IMG/VR virus record: IMGVR_UViG_3300043436_000350
Location: 1 to 43,449 of that record
Direction: 5' to 3' (one strand)
DNA: 43,449 bases
Origin: a virus
Part shown: one piece after another, positions 24,958 through 32,761 of the stretch
Layout of the letters: each line of letters starts with the position of its first letter
Numbering within the stretch: the stretch's first letter is position 1
Translations under genes and position numbers: made by a program
The notes under the pieces: generated by a model
What the model saw: only the letters and a program-made list of their open reading frames with translations
Database searches by the model: none
What the model was told of the DNA's origin: nothing

Positions 24958-26702
24958 TAAATACCCATCTCTTGTGCGGCCATGAGTTGCTCTTGGTTGA
25001 CCATCTCAGCTTCTTGGACCGTCTGTTGAGTTTCAAGTTGTTCGATAACGCTGATGTTCTCGCCGTACAAGTTAGGCTCACCAAGTTCCTCAGCCATGAT
25101 CTTAGCCATTTCTTTACCCGACAGGTGCGGTGCAATGGTAGGATCAGCAAGCTTGAGTTGATACAGTTGGGTGAGGTTCTGGACACGACGAGCACGTTCA
25201 GCAAAGTGACGAGCACCGACAGGAACCAACTTACCCTTAGCAGTAATGTCGTCCTTAGTGATGCTACGGAAGAGAATAGCACCAGTTGCGTCGTCGAGAA
25301 CCCGGATAGTGTCCGACATGTTCATGTTACGACGAGCTACCTCAAGCATAGCGTTCAGGATAGGCTCAAGGAAGGTACGCTCAAAGTGGGCAGTCTTGTG
25401 CTCGAAGATACGCGAGGCAGAGTTCTGTAGGCTCTGGACCTCAAAGGCTGTCTTCTCACCGGGAGTACGGATACCCATGGCCTGACGGGGAGCACCAGCC
25501 ATCTCCTCCATCTTGTTCTCAAGGAGTTGAATTTGGAGATCAGCTTGGAGAGCCGTAGCGTCAGGCTGCAAGTACCCTACGTCACCTTCTTCACCAAGGT
25601 AAATACGAGCACCGGGAGCAAAGTCAAAGTCCTCTACGTCACCACGAATCTTAATTACAGGGTAAGCGATCTGGTCGAATACGTCTGCCTTAAGGTTCTC
25701 AAGGTGGTCGATACGATACTGCATCCCTACGAGGTTATCCAGCGGACCCATAGCGTAGAGGTTATCAGGACGAGGACGCCAGCCTGCCGTAAAGATAGGT
25801 GCGTGACCAAGCCACGAGGGGTTCTCTTCATTGTCCAGAACGTAGGCACGGTCAACGACAGAAATGATACGATCCGAGTGGAGCTTGTTCTGGTTGTAGT
25901 CGTAGATGTCACCGTAGAACGTGAGAACCTCTACGTAGTCTGATTCGTAGTACTGCTGGATCGACGTGAAGCCATCAGCAATGAAACCGTCAGCCTTGTT
26001 GTAAGCAGAGTCACCCGAGCGAATAGCTGCACGGCTGTAGATCATCTTGTCGATAATGGCTTGCCAATGGCCCTTAGACGGGTCTTTGTCGATCATCCGT
26101 TTGATTTCCCCGAGGGTGAGGATACTCTTGATGATCTTAGGCGATTTGTAGAAGTCAGAAGCAGTAGGGTTAAATACGATGTCGTAGGGTGACACACGAA
26201 CCAGACGAGGGCCAATGTAGTTCGTAGTGACTTCACCAGACTCTTTAGCGTTGTACTCTTGGTTCCACGACACAGTAGCAAAGCAGTTACCGTACTGAAT
26301 CCAGTCGTAGAGAAGGTTAGAAGCAGTGTTTACAAAGTCAGACTGACGAATCTTGTTATCCATGTAGGATTGGATTACATCACGCTTCTGACGGGTATTA
26401 GCGTCCTTCGAGTCACCTTCCCAACGCATCCACTTCTGCTGAGGGAACAGCGTGCTGAAATAATTCGCTTGTAGGTTGTCCATAATTTGAGTCAGCTTTG
26501 GCGTAGTCGTAGAGTTAGACCACGGCAACGCTGAGTTTTTTGTCGTGCGGGTATCCGTAGCGTAGAGGTAGTTACGGAGTTCTTTCTTTTCCTCTACCCA
26601 CTTCTCACGCAAATTGCTCCACTCAACCCAACGATTAGCAATCTCTACAGCGAGAGTATCGGGGTTAAGCAGATGCTCAAGTTCAATGGTAGTTCCGGCC
26701 AT
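24957..26702 (-). CDS. Portal (head-tail connector) protein
   Basis: This 581-residue protein matches the T7 gp8-type connectors of marine podoviruses: NSTTTPKLTQIMDNLQANYF near the N-terminus, a central wing region (LVRVSPYDIVFNPTA), and a C-terminal domain with APRQAMGIRTPGEKTAFEVQ. It forms the dodecameric ring for DNA packaging and tail attachment. Its ATG overlaps the large terminase stop, giving the expected terminase-portal pairing. Confidence 0.9.
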   Translation of the reverse strand: MAGTTIELEHLLNPDTLAVEIANRWVEWSNLREKWVEEKKELRNYLYATDTRTTKNSALPWSNSTTTPKLTQIMDNLQANYFSTLFPQQKWMRWEGDSKDANTRQKRDVIQSYMDNKIRQSDFVNTASNLLYDWIQYGNCFATVSWNQEYNAKESGEVTTNYIGPRLVRVSPYDIVFNPTASDFYKSPKIIKSILTLGEIKRMIDKDPSKGHWQAIIDKMIYSRAAIRSGDSAYNKADGFIADGFTSIQQYYESDYVEVLTFYGDIYDYNQNKLHSDRIISVVDRAYVLDNEENPSWLGHAPIFTAGWRPRPDNLYAMGPLDNLVGMQYRIDHLENLKADVFDQIAYPVIKIRGDVEDFDFAPGARIYLGEEGDVGYLQPDATALQADLQIQLLENKMEEMAGAPRQAMGIRTPGEKTAFEVQSLQNSASRIFEHKTAHFERTFLEPILNAMLEVARRNMNMSDTIRVLDDATGAILFRSITKDDITAKGKLVPVGARHFAERARRVQNLTQLYQLKLADPTIAPHLSGKEMAKIMAEELGEPNLYGENISVIEQLETQQTVQEAEMVNQEQLMAAQEMGI

Positions 26703-28240
26703 TACGCACTGCCTCTAAAGCGATTTCCAGCCCAAACGATGCTATTGCTGCCGTTACGTTGGACGTTCTTCGTTGGTTTCACAGCCATATCGACAGCAGA
26801 AGCTAGAGCATCCTTAACGTCGTCATGGCTAGGGTTACGGCTGGACAGTTCTTCTTCCAAGGTTTGAATGTGCCCACCGCGATAGTGCCAGATAGAAAGG
26901 TTGTCGTATCTAGGCTCTAGGATAGCTGCAATACGTTCTTCCTTGCTGCCCTTATTCGGTCGGTATTCTTCGATAGAGATCGACAGACCATGTTGTTTGA
27001 TAAGCTCTTTAAGCTGCTTAACGATAGCCATCTGAGCCACAGTAACTTCTGCCCGCATCTTGCGGAACGACCACTTGTTACTTAGTTGTAGGATATGCTC
27101 AAAGTACTCAGAGATACGGTCGGTACGGAAACGGTCAATATCTAAGACGTAGACGTTATTCTCACTATCTACCCCAACGACAACCATTGCAGTATAGTCA
27201 GCCTTCTTACTCAAGCTAAACGCAAAGTCTACTGCACAGTACACGTTCAGTCGATGCGTCTTGTAGTACCAGTAGCCGTTGCTAAGCTGTAGATGCTTTC
27301 TGTCGTAGTACTGAAACTTGTCTGAACCTACGGGTACGTTATCTGGGTCCGTAGGGTCGTTGTAATACTGTGCTCTGAACTGACCACGATCAAGATACTG
27401 CCCACGCTTCTTGGCTAGAATCTGCTGGTCGAACCCAAACCACTTACCATCTTTACGTTGCTGACGTGGCCACAGGAACTCACCCGTACCATCGCCATTA
27501 ACCTCTACTGCACGTTCAAAGACTTCGTAGATATTCTCTTCACCAGACTTACTACCGTCTTTGTCGTATTGATCCTCAACCATCTGCATTAGGTCGTTAT
27601 ACAGATCAATAGGATGGTAACGTGTCCCTACGACCCACTCACGAGCCTCTGCACCTTCGATGGACGACAACAAAGAATACTGGCTTCTTACTTTGTCACG
27701 GCCTTCATTAGTGTACGCATTTTCGTAGACAACCACATCGTCAAGTACTGCAATGTCGCAGTGCATACCAGTAAGGGAAGTAGTGAGGCCACCAGTGAAG
27801 ATGCTAGGGTCACGAACATTTTCCTTCTTACGTAGGGGGTGGTCTAACGCAATTTCACTTGCCGTCCAGCGAGAGCGTTTACCCTCTTCGGGATGAACGT
27901 GCTCAGGCCAATAACGACGATAAATCTCAGAGGTAAAGATACCCTTCATGAACCCTAGCTGCTTTTCTGCAAGGTTAGCAGTAGCAGAGATGTAGAGTAC
28001 ACGTAGCGTAGGGTTCTTCGTGAGTTCCCAGACTACTCGGTAAGCAACCATACGAGACTTCTGGTGGTCACGAGGAAACAGCACAAGCTGGTGTGTCTTA
28101 GAATCCTGTCGTGTCCACCATTGTAGCAACTCAGAGTGACATTGACCAAGGACTTGTTCAGGAGCGACAAGCTTGATAAAGGTCTCTAAGTCAGCCTCAG
28201 CAGCTAGACGGATTGTGTCGTTGACTGATAAAGAACTCAT
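26702..28240 (-). CDS. Terminase large subunit
   Basis: This is a 512-residue packaging ATPase-nuclease. The deviant Walker A is LFPRDHQKSRM (about residues 54-64) and Walker B is CDIAVLDDVVV (about 160-170). The RNase H-like nuclease begins with VYCAVDFAFSLSKKADYTA, with acidic residues continuing in DVKDALASAVD. It cuts concatemers and drives DNA into the head. No ribosome site precedes ATG 28240, and the promoter at 28247-28275 would start transcription at about the A of the ATG, so this may be a leaderless mRNA. Confidence 0.93.
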   Translation of the reverse strand: MSSLSVNDTIRLAAEADLETFIKLVAPEQVLGQCHSELLQWWTRQDSKTHQLVLFPRDHQKSRMVAYRVVWELTKNPTLRVLYISATANLAEKQLGFMKGIFTSEIYRRYWPEHVHPEEGKRSRWTASEIALDHPLRKKENVRDPSIFTGGLTTSLTGMHCDIAVLDDVVVYENAYTNEGRDKVRSQYSLLSSIEGAEAREWVVGTRYHPIDLYNDLMQMVEDQYDKDGSKSGEENIYEVFERAVEVNGDGTGEFLWPRQQRKDGKWFGFDQQILAKKRGQYLDRGQFRAQYYNDPTDPDNVPVGSDKFQYYDRKHLQLSNGYWYYKTHRLNVYCAVDFAFSLSKKADYTAMVVVGVDSENNVYVLDIDRFRTDRISEYFEHILQLSNKWSFRKMRAEVTVAQMAIVKQLKELIKQHGLSISIEEYRPNKGSKEERIAAILEPRYDNLSIWHYRGGHIQTLEEELSSRNPSHDDVKDALASAVDMAVKPTKNVQRNGSNSIVWAGNRFRGSA

Positions 28241-28246
28241 GTGACA

Positions 28247-28275
28247 ATAATACCACGGTTGATTTGGTTTGTCAA
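28247..28275 (-). promoter_or_regulatory. Sigma-70 promoter directly before large terminase
   Basis: Read leftward: TTGACA (complement of 28270-28275), 17-nt spacer ending in an extended TGG, then TATTAT (complement of 28247-28252). The -10 box ends only 6 nt before the terminase ATG, so the predicted transcription start falls at or next to the start codon. The gap of 58 nt between endolysin and terminase holds nothing else. Confidence 0.78.
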
Positions 28276-28298
28276 GGGGTACGTTTAGTCTTACAACA

Positions 28299-28913
28299 CT
28301 ACGCTTTCAACCAGCCGTAAATCTTCTCGGTCTCTTTCTTACGGTGATCCAAACCAATGAAACCACCATTCACACGCTTGGTGATCTGCTTGATGGTATC
28401 TTCGTTCACACCCTTGTCAGCGATAGCAAACAAGCCATTCTTCTCGAAAAACCACATGGCAGTTTCCATTGCGTAGTCAGTCTCGACCAGCGAAGGATTC
28501 TCCATAACCTCAGGCACACGCATGTCAGAGGCAAAGGATCGGTAGTTATCCTTACCCGTCAACTGCAAGAAGCCACGTCCAATCCAGATGTGACCCTCAC
28601 CTTCTCCGTTACCCATACGATTAGAGTAAACCTTGTCAGCCAGAGCCTTGGGGTTACGAGCAAAAGGTGCAGCCTCAGCTACGCTCTTAAACCGCGAAGG
28701 CCAGACCTTGCACATAGTTTCAGCGGAGTAGTTCAGGTTTTCTTTGGTGAGCTTGAAGCCTCCGCTCTCATGGCTGGCCTGACCCAACAGGTGAGCACCA
28801 CGTTCAGCAGAGAGTTTGTAGTGCTTAGCAATAGCTCGTGCCGTATTTGGGCCAAAGGCACCATCAGCAACGACACCACACTTCTCTTGCAACTTCTTCA
28901 TTGCATCAGACAT
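28299..28913 (-). CDS. Endolysin, GH19 chitinase/lysozyme family
   Basis: This 204-residue enzyme degrades host peptidoglycan at lysis. GQASHESGGFKLTKENLNYS (about residues 44-63) holds the first catalytic Glu, and WIGRGFLQLTGKDNYRSFA (about 109-127) is the GH19 signature. The C-terminus LDHRKKETEKIYGWL is typical of GH19 endolysins. No signal peptide is seen, so release needs a holin, for which the genes at 29127 and 28906 are neighbours. Confidence 0.92.
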   Translation of the reverse strand: MSDAMKKLQEKCGVVADGAFGPNTARAIAKHYKLSAERGAHLLGQASHESGGFKLTKENLNYSAETMCKVWPSRFKSVAEAAPFARNPKALADKVYSNRMGNGEGEGHIWIGRGFLQLTGKDNYRSFASDMRVPEVMENPSLVETDYAMETAMWFFEKNGLFAIADKGVNEDTIKQITKRVNGGFIGLDHRKKETEKIYGWLKA

Positions 28914-29130
28914 CGCGCTTGTTAGCCTTCTTTTTAACGACAGCTTTCAGAACTTCTTCCTTCGCCATGCTTTTACCCATGTCGCCAAGCAAGTCTGTCG
29001 GGTTACCAGTGACAGCAGCCTTGATTGCATTCTCTACTGGATCAGGCAGGTCTACCTTGTCCAGCACTACATCAACTGCCTTCTCTTTCAGCCTGCGGCC
29101 AATGAGCATTCCAATAATGCGTCCGATCAT
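28906..29130 (-). CDS. Small amphipathic protein in the lysis cassette
   Basis: This is a 74-residue basic protein. It starts MIGRIIGMLIGRRLKEKAVD, an amphipathic helix that could associate with membrane, and ends in a basic tail VVKKKANKRDV. It overlaps the endolysin start by 8 nt and the two-span membrane protein end by 4 nt. It could be a lysis accessory or spanin-like factor, but there is no lipobox or clear membrane span; the function is unknown. Confidence 0.65.
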   Translation of the reverse strand: MIGRIIGMLIGRRLKEKAVDVVLDKVDLPDPVENAIKAAVTGNPTDLLGDMGKSMAKEEVLKAVVKKKANKRDV

Positions 29131-29405
29131 TCTTGTTGTTCCTGTGCTAGCGATGATTCTTCGCTACGTTTACGGTTATTTCCTGCGGCCATTACGCCAC
29201 CCAAGGCACCAGTGATAAAGCTTGCAATGGGAGTAAGAATAGAAAACAGTGCTCTGTCGTTCTCAGAGCTTTCGCCCAAGGGTTGGGTTACAAACACCAG
29301 AGAGTACAGGATGATGAAGATGCTGCCGCCGAGGATCAGCGTCAGGCTAACCCCCACGAAATAACGCAGCTTGGCTTCGAGGAAGTCAGAGTCGAAATTC
29401 TTCAT
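29127..29405 (-). CDS. Putative holin (two membrane spans)
   Basis: This 92-residue protein has two hydrophobic segments, YFVGVSLTLILGGSIFIILY (about residues 15-34) and FSILTPIASFITGALGGVMA, joined by a polar loop and ending in a charged tail (NNRKRSEESSLAQEQQE). This is the class II holin layout. It lies two genes upstream of the endolysin with overlapping start and stop codons, supporting a lysis cassette. Confidence 0.75.
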   Translation of the reverse strand: MKNFDSDFLEAKLRYFVGVSLTLILGGSIFIILYSLVFVTQPLGESSENDRALFSILTPIASFITGALGGVMAAGNNRKRSEESSLAQEQQE

Positions 29406-29593
29406 GGCGCGATACCTCCAGTCAGGTTTTCGGCGCAGTTCTTGGTGCGTAGACAGATCGGCGGCTTACACGGCGGAGTTTCCCAGTTAGCTGGGTCTTG
29501 GCACGGATAGCGATACCAGCCGTCTCCACTGAACCAAAACAAAACGCCTATAGCCACGGCAGCGGCAGGCCACACCCAGTGTTCAAGTACCAT
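29402..29593 (-). CDS. Membrane-anchored Cys-rich small protein
   Basis: This 63-residue protein has an N-terminal membrane segment WVWPAAAVAIGVLFWF followed by an exported-looking domain with four Cys (YPCQDP, PPCKPPICL, KNCAE). The W-ET-PP-C-KPPIC pattern is reminiscent of small membrane proteins next to holins in other marine podoviruses. Cysteines outside the membrane could form disulfides in the periplasm. It is possibly a spanin-like or lysis-timing component (inference). Confidence 0.68.
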   Translation of the reverse strand: MVLEHWVWPAAAVAIGVLFWFSGDGWYRYPCQDPANWETPPCKPPICLRTKNCAENLTGGIAP

Positions 29594-29595
29594 TG

Positions 29596-29631
29596 TTACT
29601 TACCTAGATAGCGTAGCATTTCGAGAGGCAT
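29596..29631 (-). CDS. Possible 11-residue peptide MPLEMLRYLGK
   Basis: In the gap between the chaperone-like gene and the Cys-rich membrane gene there is an ATG with GCGGAG seven bases upstream, opening an 11-codon frame that ends 3 nt before the next ATG. It may be a leader peptide that couples translation to the next gene, whose own ribosome site is weak. It is too short to be confident. Confidence 0.25.
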   Translation of the reverse strand: MPLEMLRYLGK

Positions 29632-29634
29632 GGC

Positions 29635-29958
29635 TTACTCCGCAGGGTAGGGGTAACGGTCACGATCAGCGTGAAACCTAGCCAGCCAGTCCGCATCAGT
29701 TCCCTGCCCCGGCCTTGTGGGCCAGAAGATGCGATGTGGAAATTCAGATTGCTCTGTGATGCCCAAAAGCAAAAGGCGGTATGCCTCCCACTCTGCCTGT
29801 TCCTGCGCGGTCAATTCAGACCAAAGGATCGAAAAGATAGGGTCAACCTCGGACGCCAGCCTATATTCCACCGACTTGCGAACCATGTCTGCGGCGGCAG
29901 CATGCTCATCCTGCGTGAGAGGGTCGTAGGTATTTGGGTTTGCGAGAATTTCTGACAT
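29635..29958 (-). CDS. Phage tail assembly chaperone-like protein
   Basis: This 107-residue protein, with WSELTAQEQAEWEAYRLLLL in the centre and PHRIFWPTRPG following, shows the pattern of the phage tail fibre assembly chaperone family (W..L...E..EW..YR..L.......FP..I.WP..P). It lies 3 nt downstream of the tail fibre gene at 29962, the usual fibre-chaperone pairing. It probably assists folding of that fibre. Confidence 0.72.
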   Translation of the reverse strand: MSEILANPNTYDPLTQDEHAAAADMVRKSVEYRLASEVDPIFSILWSELTAQEQAEWEAYRLLLLGITEQSEFPHRIFWPTRPGQGTDADWLARFHADRDRYPYPAE

Positions 29959-29961
29959 TGG

Positions 29962-31128
29962 TTAGCCCACCTTCTGAACGATGACAGACAGGGTTTGCTC
30001 AGTCGTACCGTCCGTAGTTGACATGGCCAAAGCAGCCCCACCGATGTCAGCGTAGTGCTGGATTTGGAAATTTTTTGTCCCGGTGATTTCAAAGTATGAG
30101 TCAATCACGCTGGGCGTTGGGTGGGCATCGGAATCAGCCCTAGAGTATGCGTCACACCCAACGAGGGTGCTTGTACCATCCGTTGTGTTTTGAAGCCTGA
30201 TGTAGTGACGGTTGGTAGAGTAGGCCATAGCAAATGCCCTCACCAAATACTTCCCAGCCGGAAGGGTGAATGTCGGGCTTGAAACGCTTGCCCCCGTAAT
30301 CGTGTTTTTGACCGTTGTTCCAAGCGATCTGTTTACAAAAGCCCCTGCGGACGAAGTGTCCAAGGTCACTGACCTCAAGATCAAATATTGATCCATGGCC
30401 TGAGCCGTCCGCAGGGGCGTCATAACGTGCGTGTTGTCGGTTCCAGCCTGCGCCTCTGCCTGACTTGCAAGGTCAGCGGCCACAGTGGGAGCACCTGCTG
30501 CGCCTGTTCCGTTTGTAACCACAACCCCAGTGCCAGCCGTTAGGGTCCGCTTGGTGAAGGTGTCTGCGCCTGTTTGAACGACAAGACCAGCAGCAGTGTC
30601 CAGTCCAGCCAGAGCAGTGAGTGTGTTGTCGGCTGCTTGAGCACTAATGTTAGAACGAGCAGTAGCAGCGTTAGCTACGTCAGAGAGGTTATTAGCCCCA
30701 AGCATGTCGCCCGTACCAGCACCAGCCGTACCCTTCTCAGCAAAGAGTTCCCACTTGGAGGCGACAAGATCAGTAGAGAAGGTACCTGACGTGTGGGCGA
30801 CAAGACAGATGTAAGCACTACCAGCTTCACGGACAAGATCATTCTTAACGTAAGCTCGACCTGTAGTCCAAGCATTACGCCACTCAGGTACCGAAGAGAT
30901 ATCGGTGATCTGTTGGCCGTTAAGGGTCAGACCCGATACTTCAATCTCACCAGCGTTAAGGATACTGTTGCCATTCAGGTCCAGATCAGCAAGCATAGCG
31001 TTGGGGGTGCTTCCATCCAACGACAGCGTATTGTCGAACCCATCTCGGAGAGCCTCAAGACTCGCGTTAATGGTTGCCGTAGAGTTGAACCCTGACGAGA
31101 TAGTGCTGATGGTCGGTTTTTTCGCCAT
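29962..31128 (-). CDS. Second tail fibre / spike protein
   Basis: This is a 388-residue protein. The N-terminus [20 protein letters not shown] and [17 protein letters not shown] are typical of fibres that attach to podovirus tails. [20 protein letters not shown] with [10 protein letters not shown] resembles a chitin-binding-type (CBM5/12-like) module near residues 80-125. The C-terminal 150 residues look like a jelly-roll tip ([19 protein letters not shown]). The C-terminal coding part has fewer genome-wide words than the N-terminal part, as if the receptor-binding tip had been exchanged. Confidence 0.82.
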   Translation of the reverse strand: MAKKPTISTISSGFNSTATINASLEALRDGFDNTLSLDGSTPNAMLADLDLNGNSILNAGEIEVSGLTLNGQQITDISSVPEWRNAWTTGRAYVKNDLVREAGSAYICLVAHTSGTFSTDLVASKWELFAEKGTAGAGTGDMLGANNLSDVANAATARSNISAQAADNTLTALAGLDTAAGLVVQTGADTFTKRTLTAGTGVVVTNGTGAAGAPTVAADLASQAEAQAGTDNTHVMTPLRTAQAMDQYLILRSVTLDTSSAGAFVNRSLGTTVKNTITGASVSSPTFTLPAGKYLVRAFAMAYSTNRHYIRLQNTTDGTSTLVGCDAYSRADSDAHPTPSVIDSYFEITGTKNFQIQHYADIGGAALAMSTTDGTTEQTLSVIVQKVG

Positions 31129-31130
31129 AC

Positions 31131-31658
31131 TTATTGTACCTTGATTCCTAGACGTTCAGCATCCTCAGAAAGGAGCGACAGAGCTTGTTTATCCAATTCC
31201 TCTTCTTCCTTGGCCTTGAGTTTCTCTTTAGCCTTAGAAGCGTTCTTGTCGTCAAGCCACCCACGTTCCAGAAGAAGCTTAGCGGCACCAAAGGAAGAAC
31301 GCCCACCAGTCCTCATCTCTTTAGCAATAGAACTGATAGCCTCAGATTTGATCTTGACCTCTACTTCCCTACGCCACGTCTCAATGTCTTTCTTGATGTA
31401 GTTACTACGGCAGAGTTGCTGCCAAGTTTCCCACGAACCAAAGACGGTCCATGCGAAGGTGTACTCCGTAGGGTCAGAGCAGCAGTACGACAGATACAGT
31501 TTACGTAGAGACACGTAAGTCTTGTCGTTCTTAACGAGGTCTTCCTCACGCAGGGTGAAGATCACATGCTCAGGTTCGAAGTAAGAAAGCTCCCAGAAGA
31601 GAGACTTCGTGCGTAGCTTACCTTGAGAGGTACGTAGCTGCTTCTCGGAGAACATCAT
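31131..31658 (-). CDS. Terminase small subunit (putative)
   Basis: This is a 175-residue basic/acidic helical protein. The central part ([40 protein letters not shown]) resembles terminase small subunits of marine T7-like phages, which select DNA for packaging. The start at the Met pair 31653-31658 is preferred: the frame is open to 31724, but the promoter -10 box lies at 31715-31720, so an mRNA could not include that ATG. GAGGA lies about 12 nt upstream of 31658. Confidence 0.7.
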   Translation of the reverse strand: MMFSEKQLRTSQGKLRTKSLFWELSYFEPEHVIFTLREEDLVKNDKTYVSLRKLYLSYCCSDPTEYTFAWTVFGSWETWQQLCRSNYIKKDIETWRREVEVKIKSEAISSIAKEMRTGGRSSFGAAKLLLERGWLDDKNASKAKEKLKAKEEEELDKQALSLLSEDAERLGIKVQ

Positions 31659-31714
31659 TGAGAGTGTGGTTCCTCTGATACTTCGTGTAGGTGGAAAACG
31701 AATCACTTGTTGTA

Positions 31715-31744
31715 ATATTAACACACTACTTTTGAGTTTGTCAA
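31715..31744 (-). promoter_or_regulatory. Leftward sigma-70 promoter at the head of the late arm
   Basis: Read leftward: TTGACA (complement of 31739-31744), an 18-nt spacer and TAATAT (complement of 31715-31720), or TTAATA with a 17-nt spacer. The context TTGACAAACTC matches the promoter at 22343-22370. It points toward the small terminase and the whole leftward arm, back to back with the rightward promoter at 31817. Confidence 0.75.
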
Positions 31745-31816
31745 GTACTTTCTTTCAAGCGACCACTACGTTCTGAAAACGACACATAGATAGTCTAGAT
31801 ACGACAAAATAGGGGG

Positions 31817-31845
31817 TTGACAACTTCAAGAAATCTGTGTATAAT
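31817..31845 (+). promoter_or_regulatory. Perfect consensus rightward sigma-70 promoter
   Basis: TTGACA at 31817-31822, a 17-nt spacer, and TATAAT at 31840-31845: both hexamers and the spacing are ideal. Predicted transcription start is about 31851. No protein gene begins downstream for 1.5 kb in this direction; the transcript would instead enter the structured unit ending at 32141. Confidence 0.88.
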
Positions 31846-31850
31846 AAAAT

Positions 31851-32141
31851 TGTCCTTTGGCGGACCCTAAGTATATACTCTATACTATAGGACTGACTCT
31901 ACGTTACTCCTCTATCTGGTTCCTTCCTCTAGGGTAGCTCTACGTTCTCTACATAAGTACTACTTAAGTAGACTGATGCAGATTCCATGGGCACCTTACG
32001 TAGGGGTACTCCTTGGGTAGTCACCCACAATAGGACATACGTAAAGCCCGTAGGGCGTCACAGCTCTGCTGTTCTAGGGTTCAGACACCTAACAAGTCAT
32101 AATCTAAAGCACCCCCTATGGTTCACTCCGTAGGGGTTTTT
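31851..32141 (+). ncRNA. Candidate structured non-coding RNA of about 290 nt
   Basis: The unit is bounded by a perfect promoter and a textbook terminator. Within it I can fold: 31852-31865 (GTCC/GGAC), 31866-31891 (CCTAAGTATA pairing with TATACTATAGG, ten pairs with one bulged A), 32014-32027 (TGGGT/ACCCA, tetraloop), 32046-32056 (GCCC-GTA-GGGC), 32060-32072 (ACAGC-TCT-GCTGT) and the terminator stem. The longest ATG frame (31987 to about 32133, 48 codons) has no ribosome site and an unconvincing composition. Bases 32045-32059 are perfectly complementary to the phoH-operon leader at 4819-4833. The regulatory role is inference. Confidence 0.6.
32113..32141 (+). terminator. Intrinsic terminator of the rightward RNA unit
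   Basis: CCCCTATGG (32113-32121) pairs with CCGTAGGGG (32128-32136) with one G-T pair and a 6-nt loop TTCACT, followed by TTTTT. This is a classic rho-independent terminator. It ends 12 nt before the stop of the convergent HNH gene and may also help terminate that transcript. Confidence 0.88.
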
Positions 32142-32152
32142 CCATTTGTCTA

Positions 32153-32710
32153 TTACAAACCTTGTCGTTTCATCCATGCGTGTAGCTTCAGTACCTCTTC
32201 AGCGTTAGCATCACTCTTCATACGGTTAGCTTGAAGGCTTATGACTGCAACGTTACCTTTAACGTAGCCTAACTCAGGTACCAAACGATCTAGCGTAGGT
32301 GAGTTCTTGGAGGGTTTACCTTGCCAAATAAGTTCCATACCGAAGACTGGGCAAATGTCCGGTATACTCACGTCAGAAACGTCTAGGTTAAAAGGTAGGC
32401 CTTTACCTTTAGCTCGGCACTTAGCACTATGGTACATGTCAGACTCAGCCTGCTTACGTGTTCTTTCCTTACGACAACCATCGGTAAGCCACCTCTTCTT
32501 GACTTCACGAGGTACTTTAGGTTCTTTCACAGGTTTTACGTAGCCATCACGTAGGTATTCAGGCAATAAAGTCTGTAGGTAAGCTCTACGCTCATCCATC
32601 AACTCATCGGATGGGTCGCTACCCTTAGGAAGTTCCATTGGCTCACCTCCCCAACGGAGGATACTGTGTTCTCTACGCTTAAACGTTTTCTTCTTAGCTG
32701 ATATGGGCAT
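32153..32710 (-). CDS. HNH-type endonuclease
   Basis: This is a 185-residue protein. After a basic N-terminal half, the C-terminal domain SAKCRAKGKGLPFNLDVSDV, CPVFGMELIWQG, SPTLDRLVPELGYVKGNVAV, ISLQANRMKSDANAEEVLKL has the pattern of phage HNH/endonuclease VII-like proteins (CP..G..L...SLDR..P..GYV.GNV...S..AN..K). Such genes are mobile or act in packaging and branch resolution. ATG 32710 has GAGGAG upstream and lies correctly downstream of the promoter at 32733-32761; an in-frame ATG at 32761 lies within the -35 box and is excluded. Confidence 0.82.
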   Translation of the reverse strand: MPISAKKKTFKRREHSILRWGGEPMELPKGSDPSDELMDERRAYLQTLLPEYLRDGYVKPVKEPKVPREVKKRWLTDGCRKERTRKQAESDMYHSAKCRAKGKGLPFNLDVSDVSIPDICPVFGMELIWQGKPSKNSPTLDRLVPELGYVKGNVAVISLQANRMKSDANAEEVLKLHAWMKRQGL

Positions 32711-32732
32711 TATAGTCTCCTCTTCTGTTGTA

Positions 32733-32761
32733 ATTATAGCACACCCTACCCCCTTTGTCAA
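32733..32761 (-). promoter_or_regulatory. Consensus extended -10 promoter for the HNH gene
   Basis: Read leftward: TTGACA (complement of 32756-32761), 17-nt spacer ending TGC, TATAAT (complement of 32733-32738). It is a perfect sigma-70 consensus with an extended -10, about 22 nt upstream of the ATG at 32710. A lone endonuclease gene with its own strong promoter suggests very early expression. Confidence 0.85.

Noticed and set aside
31987-32133. 48-codon rightward frame inside the candidate non-coding RNA
   Set aside because: No ribosome site, composition unlike the phage proteins, and the frame overlaps hairpins including the terminator stem. Kept only as the main alternative to a non-coding role.
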